A stretch of DNA of 10,061 nucleotides from an uncultured bacterium. Lineage in GTDB: Bacteria; Patescibacteriota; Minisyncoccia; Phycocordibacterales; Phycocordibacteraceae. The notes beneath the pieces were generated by a model, which saw nothing but the letters and a program-made list of their open reading frames with translations, was not told the DNA's origin and searched no databases. A program made the translations under genes and the position numbers. The number at the start of each line of letters is the position of its first letter. The first letter of the stretch is position 1. Location of the stretch: NCBI GenBank assembly GCA_938008595.1, contig CALLKD010000032.1, forward strand, positions 1 to 10,061. Reading direction: 5' to 3'. Shown piece by piece: positions 7,316 through 10,061 of this stretch.

Positions 7316-7414
7316 ATGAAACGCTACGTACAGCTTTGGCTGGACCTATGGCACGGAAGACCTCTTGCAGGTCCTACGCGCTATATAAGCGCGTTTTCCA
7401 TTTTCTACACATGA
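7316..7414 (+). CDS. Putative leader peptide overlapping the rplC start
   Basis: A 32-codon frame from ATG 7316 (MKRYVQLWLDLWHGRPLAGP, ending SAFSIFYT) stops at TGA 7412-7414. It overlaps the rplC ATG at 7411 as ATGA, the classical arrangement for translational coupling. The peptide is rich in Trp and Tyr. It spans the hairpins of the rplC leader, so ribosome movement through it could choose between them. Against it, there is no SD, and the predicted transcription start falls within a few bases of the ATG, so the mRNA would need to be nearly leaderless or start a little upstream. It may equally be a chance frame. Confidence 0.3.
   Translation: MKRYVQLWLDLWHGRPLAGPTRYISAFSIFYT
7342..7397 (+). 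promoter_or_regulatory. Attenuator-like alternative hairpins before rplC
   Basis: AGGTCC (7369-7374) can pair with GGACCT (7342-7347), or its first five bases can pair with GACCT (7359-7363); the two are mutually exclusive. Just after comes a perfect hairpin, ACGCGCT (7376-7382) / AGCGCGT (7388-7394), followed by TTTT, 13 nt before the rplC ATG. The order of competing stems and then a terminator-like stem is that of an attenuator. In E. coli the S10 operon leader is controlled by L4; L4 is encoded here, but binding is inference. Confidence 0.42.
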
Positions 7415-8043
7415 AATTCATTCTCGCAAAAAAGGAACGTATGACCCAGATCTTCGATGAGAAGGGTAATGTTTGGGCTGGTACCGTACTTAAAACATCG
7501 CCACTAACCGTGACGCAGGTTAAAACTGTTGATGGTAAGGATGGATATAACGCAGTACAGGTTGCATTTTCCGAGCAGAAGCCAGAGCGCCTTTCAAAGG
7601 CTGTTCTAGGACACCTTAAGGCTGCAGGCGAGAAAGCATTTTCAGTAATTCAGGAATTCCGCGTTGAAAACCCTACTGACTACACGGTAGGTGGTGAAAT
7701 AACCCTCGACACCTTTGCTGTTGGAGATGCGGTCACTATCGCAGGTACTTCAAAAGGTCACGGCTTTGCTGGTGTTGTAAAGCGCCATGGATTCCATGGA
7801 GGACGCCGTTCACACGGTCAGAAGCACTCAGAGCGTGAGCCTGGTTCTATCGGAGGAGGAGGCCGCGCTGGAGGTCGTGTTGCAAAGGGTCTTCGCATGG
7901 GTGGCCGTATGGGTAACGAGCGCGTTACCGTACCAAACCTCCGCGTACTACATATTGATACAGACAAGAACGAAATCATTATTTCAGGAGCAGTTCCTGG
8001 AGCGAAAGGATCTCTCGTAGAGATACTGTCTACTGCTAAATAA
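7411..8043 (+). CDS. rplC: 50S ribosomal protein L3
   Basis: The 210-residue protein begins MKFILAKKERMTQIFDEKGN, which aligns with the usual L3 start. The longer in-frame reading from 7336 adds leader sequence and is rejected. The L3 core SKGHGFAGVVKRHGFHGGRR (about 133-152) is followed by SHGQK, holding the Gln that PrmB methylates in E. coli, and by GSIGGGGRAGGRVAKGLRM, which reaches toward the peptidyl-transferase centre. L3 is an early 50S assembly protein. There is no SD: CATTTTCTACAC precedes the ATG. The sequence ACGT at 7438 before a second Met resembles other starts here, but it would remove the conserved N-terminus. rplD follows after 6 nt. Confidence 0.97.
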   Translation: MKFILAKKERMTQIFDEKGNVWAGTVLKTSPLTVTQVKTVDGKDGYNAVQVAFSEQKPERLSKAVLGHLKAAGEKAFSVIQEFRVENPTDYTVGGEITLDTFAVGDAVTIAGTSKGHGFAGVVKRHGFHGGRRSHGQKHSEREPGSIGGGGRAGGRVAKGLRMGGRMGNERVTVPNLRVLHIDTDKNEIIISGAVPGAKGSLVEILSTAK

Positions 8044-8049
8044 ATTTTT

Positions 8050-8874
8050 ATGGCTATTACCCCCGCACAAAAACTCGCTAAGAAGCTCATGTACAAGAAA
8101 GCTGCAAAGGTTGCTGCTGTGGCACGTGCCGCTGCCGCTCCTAAGAAGGAAGCACCCGTAAAGAAGGCTGCTAAAGAAAAGGTTACTAAGGCACCTATCT
8201 CACTTGAGGCAACTATCTATGACATGGCTGGAAAGTCAGCAGGAACCGTAACACTTCCTGAGGAAATCTTTGCTGCAAAGTGGAATGCTGACCTTGTACA
8301 CCAGGTAGTTATTGGTATGCAGGCAAACGCTCGTCCAACGGTTGCAAACACTAAGTTCCGCAGCGAAGTATCTGGAGGAGGAAAGAAGCCATGGAAGCAA
8401 AAGGGAACAGGACGTGCTCGTCATGGATCTAATCGCTCACCAATATGGCGTGGAGGAGGTGTAACTCACGGTCCTCGTGCAGAGAAGGTGTATGCGGTAA
8501 AGATTAATCGCAAGATGCGTGCGGCAGCACTTATGAGCGTACTTTCACGTAAGTGGAAGGATGGAGAAATCATCTTCGTAAACCAACTTTCATTTGCTAC
8601 ACCAAAAACTAAGGACGCCAAGGCAGCACTCGTATCAATTGCAAAGGCTTCTGGAAAGGAGACACTTGCAACTAAGCGCAAGAACGCAGCAGTTATCGCT
8701 TTTGCAAAGAAGGATACTTCTGCAGAGAAGTCTTTCAGCAACATCGGCAGTGTTATCTCTGAAGAGGTTCGCAACCTAAACCCGGTAGATCTAATGAACA
8801 AGAAGTTCTTGGTTATTAGTGACCCTGAGGCAGCATTCACTCTTTTGAAGAGCCGCCTTGCTACTAAGGCATAA
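8050..8874 (+). CDS. rplD: 50S ribosomal protein L4 with long basic N-terminal tail
   Basis: The 274-residue product contains the L4 core from about residue 50 (ISLEATIYDMAGKSAGTVTL). The exit-tunnel loop follows with KPWKQKGTGRARHGSNRSP and IWRGGGVTHGPR (113-143). L4 is typically about 205-220 residues, so the first ~49 residues are extra. They are Lys/Ala/Pro-rich (VAAVARAAAAPKKEAPVKKA around 21-40), histone-H1-like and probably disordered. The ATG at 8050 lies 6 nt after the rplC stop, and the tail is contiguous with the core, so I take the long form. An internal Met14 exists but would keep most of the tail. L4 lines the exit tunnel and in some bacteria represses its own operon. There is no SD; TAAATTTTT precedes the ATG. 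Confidence 0.96.
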   Translation: MAITPAQKLAKKLMYKKAAKVAAVARAAAAPKKEAPVKKAAKEKVTKAPISLEATIYDMAGKSAGTVTLPEEIFAAKWNADLVHQVVIGMQANARPTVANTKFRSEVSGGGKKPWKQKGTGRARHGSNRSPIWRGGGVTHGPRAEKVYAVKINRKMRAAALMSVLSRKWKDGEIIFVNQLSFATPKTKDAKAALVSIAKASGKETLATKRKNAAVIAFAKKDTSAEKSFSNIGSVISEEVRNLNPVDLMNKKFLVISDPEAAFTLLKSRLATKA

Positions 8875-8884
8875 TTATTTACGT

Positions 8885-9241
8885 ATGGCTATTTTCTCAA
8901 ACGAAACAAAGAAGAAGACAACCAAGAAGGCAATAGACACTACAGTCTATGCTGATGACGGCCGCCTTTCTGCGGTTATCACTGCTCCTTGGTTTTCTGA
9001 AAAGGCCCTCATTGGTACTGAGCGCGGTGTGTACGCTTTTGAAATCCCTGAGTCTTCAACAAAGACAGAGATCATTGCGGCAATTGAGAAGTTCTATGGA
9101 GTAACTCCTAAGAAGGTACGCATCGTTAACCTTCCTGCAAAGAAAGTTTCACTTCGTACCCGTCGTGGAGTAGGGCTTCGTGCTCGCCGACACAAGGCAT
9201 ACGTATACCTAAACGCTGGTGATACTATCAATCTCGCATAG
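8885..9241 (+). CDS. rplW: 50S ribosomal protein L23
   Basis: The 118-residue protein starts at ATG 8885 (MAIFSNETKKKTTKKAIDTT). L23 features follow: APWFSEKALIGTERGVYAFEI (about 35-55), VTPKKVRIVNLPAK (77-90) and RRHKAYVYLNAGDTI near the C-terminus. L23 binds domain III of 23S rRNA at the tunnel exit and docks trigger factor and SRP. It is somewhat longer than the usual 95-100 residues, with a Lys-rich N-terminus. An upstream in-frame ATG at 8858 overlaps rplD and adds nine non-conserved residues, so it is not chosen. ACGT precedes the ATG and there is no SD. It ends with TAG, 21 nt before rplB. Confidence 0.95.
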   Translation: MAIFSNETKKKTTKKAIDTTVYADDGRLSAVITAPWFSEKALIGTERGVYAFEIPESSTKTEIIAAIEKFYGVTPKKVRIVNLPAKKVSLRTRRGVGLRARRHKAYVYLNAGDTINLA

Positions 9242-9262
9242 TCACCCTGTAATCGAACTATT

Positions 9263-10061
9263 ATGAAAACCTACAAGCCAACCAGTCCAAGCCGTCGCAA
9301 CATGACGACACTTCCATATCGGGAGCTTCTTTCTGGCGACAAGCCAAACAAGGCACTCTTGGTAAGCAAGAAGAATCAGGCAGGTCGCAACAATGCAGGA
9401 CGCATCACTACTCGTCATCAGGGAGGAGGACACAAGCGCCGCCTACGTCTCATTGACTTTACTTACAACAAGATGGACATCCCTGCGAAGATCGAGACCA
9501 TTGAGTACGATCCATATCGCACCAGTTTCATCTCTGTTGCCCTCTATGCTGACGGTGAGCGTCGTTATGTTATCTCTCCAAAGGATGCAAAGGTAGGTGA
9601 TACGTTCATCGTAGGTAAGGACGCTCCAATCAAGGTTGGAAACCGTATGCCTCTTGGAAAGATTCCATCTGGTACATTTGTGTACAACGTAGAGCTTAAG
9701 CTCGGTGCTGGTGCTCGTCTTGCACGCTCAGCTGGTAACTATGCTGAAGTGGTTGCGCATGACGCTGGCTACGCACAGCTCAAGCTTCCTTCTTCTGAAA
9801 TCCGCAAGGTTTCTGACCTATGTTTTGCTTCAATCGGCGCAGTTGGAAACGAAAACAGCCGCTTGGTTAAGTACGGAAAGGCTGGACGCTCACGATGGAA
9901 GGGTATTCGCCCAACTGTTCGTGGTACTGCGATGAACCCAGTTGACCACCCTCACGGAGGAGGTGAAGGACGACAGGGACGTGGACTCCGACGCGCAAAG
10001 AGCATGTGGGGTAAGCCTACCGGAAAGGGTCAGAAGACACGCACACCAAAGAAGTACTCGA
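9263..10061 (+). CDS. rplB: 50S ribosomal protein L2, 3' end cut by window edge
   Basis: An open frame of 266 codons starts at ATG 9263 (MKTYKPTSPSRRNMTTLPYR) and runs off the right edge. It shows the L2 signatures GRNNAGRITTRHQGGGHKRR in the N-terminal RNA-binding part, LARSAGNYAEVV in the SH3-like domain, and VRGTAMNPVDHPHGGGEGR near the C-terminus. The last contains the His needed for subunit association and peptidyl-transferase function. L2 is usually 275-280 residues, so only about ten residues should be missing. No SD is seen; TAATCGAACTATT precedes the ATG. It is the last visible gene of the rplC unit; rpsS would be expected next. Confidence 0.97.
   Translation, partial: MKTYKPTSPSRRNMTTLPYRELLSGDKPNKALLVSKKNQAGRNNAGRITTRHQGGGHKRRLRLIDFTYNKMDIPAKIETIEYDPYRTSFISVALYADGERRYVISPKDAKVGDTFIVGKDAPIKVGNRMPLGKIPSGTFVYNVELKLGAGARLARSAGNYAEVVAHDAGYAQLKLPSSEIRKVSDLCFASIGAVGNENSRLVKYGKAGRSRWKGIRPTVRGTAMNPVDHPHGGGEGRQGRGLRRAKSMWGKPTGKGQKTRTPKKYS

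Overview
The window is a ribosomal-protein and elongation-factor locus on the plus strand, flanked upstream by a partial ParB-like gene on the minus strand and a frameshifted Nudix gene. Gene order is rpsL-rpsG, fusA, tuf-rpsJ, then rplC-rplD-rplW-rplB, i.e. the classical str and S10 clusters joined. Several features suggest a Patescibacteria/CPR (Parcubacteria-like) bacterium: ribosomal and elongation-factor starts that mostly lack a Shine-Dalgarno (SD) sequence, Lys/Ala/Pro-rich tails on S10 and L4, an insertion in the EF-G GTPase domain and a Nudix protein of a type I associate with such genomes. This assignment is inference; there is no rRNA to confirm it.

Layout: 1-929 (minus) is a ParB/Srx-fold plus helix-turn-helix protein running off the left edge. 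1050-1483 is a Nudix hydrolase split by a one-base shift in a G-rich run. 1538-2540 is the rpsL-rpsG unit, with a strong -35/-10 pair and a 20-bp hairpin terminator. 2560-4819 is fusA with its own terminator. 4831-6802 is tuf-rpsJ, preceded by a structured leader of about 280 nt that carries a T-box-like 11-mer and ended by a 38-bp palindromic terminator. 6803-7283 is a plus-strand gene desert that instead holds two compact minus-strand units: a 49-codon Cys-rich small protein and a 22-codon mini-ORF, each with a strong SD and its own hairpin. 7284-10061 is the rplC-rplB unit, with a leader that has the layout of an attenuator and a 32-codon leader ORF overlapping the rplC start as ATGA.

The large genes build and drive the ribosome: S12 and S7 in the small subunit, EF-G for translocation, EF-Tu for tRNA delivery, S10 (30S head), and L3, L4, L23 and L2 in the large subunit around the exit tunnel and peptidyl-transferase centre. 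What is unusual is the regulatory layout. The usual long operon is cut by terminators into separately promoted units, two of which have elaborate leaders. The most interesting parts are the tuf leader, the antisense small genes between rpsJ and rplC, and the rplC leader. All structure calls were made by eye without folding software or database searches.
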